NCBI GenBank assembly: GCA_016707425.1
Contig: JADJHU010000001.1
Coordinates: 310,001-374,000, forward strand
Reading direction: 5' to 3'
DNA: 64,000 bases
From: Gammaproteobacteria bacterium
GTDB taxonomy: Bacteria; Pseudomonadota; Gammaproteobacteria; Steroidobacterales; Steroidobacteraceae
The number at the start of each line of letters is the position of its first letter. Position 1 is the first letter of the stretch. A program made the translations under genes and the position numbers. The notes under the pieces are model-generated. The model had not been told where the DNA came from, ran no database searches, and saw only the letters and a program-made list of their open reading frames with translations. Of the stretch, positions 63,479-64,000 are shown one piece after another.

Positions 63479-63975
63479 GCAGCATCCCCTTCGCCCTTCT
63501 TGGACCGAGGGAAGGAGGTCGCGGCCCAGACTTCATAGCCTTCAGGTGCGCTCTCGGACTCTGCCGTTCCGTTGTGACGTACGCGGGTGTTCTTCACGAC
63601 GCCACGCTCCAAGTCGAGCAACAGATCTCGCTCTAAGGTGCTGCCGTAGCCCATGTGAACATACTTGAGCTGCTTGCCCTGCGGGATGCGAATCGTGCCG
63701 GAGTACCAGTGCGCGAAGACTCTGTCCGGGAAGTCCGGAAAGATGGTGGCAACGGAGGCCTCAGTTCCGTCCTCCAAGGTCCCGTGCAGCTCGACCAGGT
63801 AGAGCCTGCCATCAATGATCTCCCACCGACCGACGTAGCCGCGCCATAGGGCCGTGGAGTTCGACTCGAATCGCGGGTTGAACCCGCCCATGGCGAAGAA
63901 GTCGCTGAGGGGGTTGGTGCACATCGCCACATCCTCCCCCTGATAGCGAAGCCTTTCCGCGATCTGAGCTGTCAT
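63475..63975 (-). CDS. Hypothetical soluble protein, first gene of the pair
   Basis: The 166-residue protein starts at 63975 behind a strong GGGGAGG. A central block (WRGYVGRWEIIDGRLYLVELHGTLEDG...FPDRVFAHWYSGTIRIPQGKQLKYVHMGYGSTLERDLLLDLERG) looks like one beta-rich domain. I recognise no named family. Its stop overlaps the membrane-protein start. Confidence 0.65.
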   Translation of the reverse strand: MTAQIAERLRYQGEDVAMCTNPLSDFFAMGGFNPRFESNSTALWRGYVGRWEIIDGRLYLVELHGTLEDGTEASVATIFPDFPDRVFAHWYSGTIRIPQGKQLKYVHMGYGSTLERDLLLDLERGVVKNTRVRHNGTAESESAPEGYEVWAATSFPRSKKGEGDAA

Positions 63976-64000
63976 GTCGTGCCTCCCCTTCTTGTCGTTT

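Overview
The window is GC-rich, densely coded DNA of a gammaproteobacterial type. Pointers to this are a PA2778/PA2779-type protein pair, a TorF porin followed by the start of glnK, pga exopolysaccharide genes, an ECF sigma factor next to a Ser/Thr kinase, and many 4-bp ATGA gene overlaps. A relative of Steroidobacterales or Nevskiales would fit, but that is inference; no rRNA or tRNA gene was seen.

Layout. 1-3.2 kb: AddA-like helicase (cut by the window edge) and AddB-like PD-(D/E)XK nuclease. 3.3-4.6 kb: a decayed IS3-family copy that removed the start of a MerR-type gene. 4.6-16.8 kb: ordinary chromosomal genes, including a DUF123 protein, LLM oxidoreductase, PAP2 lipoprotein, EAL/HDOD protein, epoxide hydrolase, C39/TPR lipoprotein pair, secreted esterase and a two-subunit transketolase with a strong leader hairpin. 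16.8-25 kb: four overlapping genes for exported proteins, divergent from an ECF sigma factor, with a membrane Ser/Thr kinase (frameshifted) facing the sigma factor; this is the best candidate for an uncharacterised system. 25.3-26.8 kb: a ClsC-like phospholipase D protein. 27.5-30.9 kb: a degenerate transposon (zinc ribbon, DDE transposase, AAA ATPase, small protein) inserted in a secreted-protein gene. 31-34.6 kb: a frameshifted amino-acid permease, three small membrane proteins and a rhodanese. 34.8-39.5 kb: a sigma-54 promoter, TorF porin, a ten-codon glnK stub, then pgaBCD on the other strand without pgaA. 39.7-47.7 kb: sensor kinase, response regulator, PepSY protein and a tripartite RND pump, all co-directional. 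47.9-52.9 kb: TetR, HlyD (frameshifted), ABC permease and ATPase, then a graveyard of MBL-fold, LOG-family and DUF429-like remnants. 52.9-53.6 kb: HigBA toxin-antitoxin with a palindromic operator. 53.9-57.2 kb: an arsenic operon (arsR-arsC-acr3) ending in an ATP-grasp-like protein whose motifs are in permuted order. 57.2-61.1 kb: Fic protein with a coupled 412-aa partner, and a DUF4143 ATPase flanked by near-identical repeats. 61.6-62.9 kb: a clean IS5-family insertion with a CTAA target duplication. 62.9-64 kb: a coupled pair of unknown genes.

A recurring oddity is single-base indels, many in homopolymers or CG runs, that break otherwise well conserved genes (kinase, permease, HlyD, several transposon genes). 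Some may be consensus errors and should be checked against reads before any gene is called dead.
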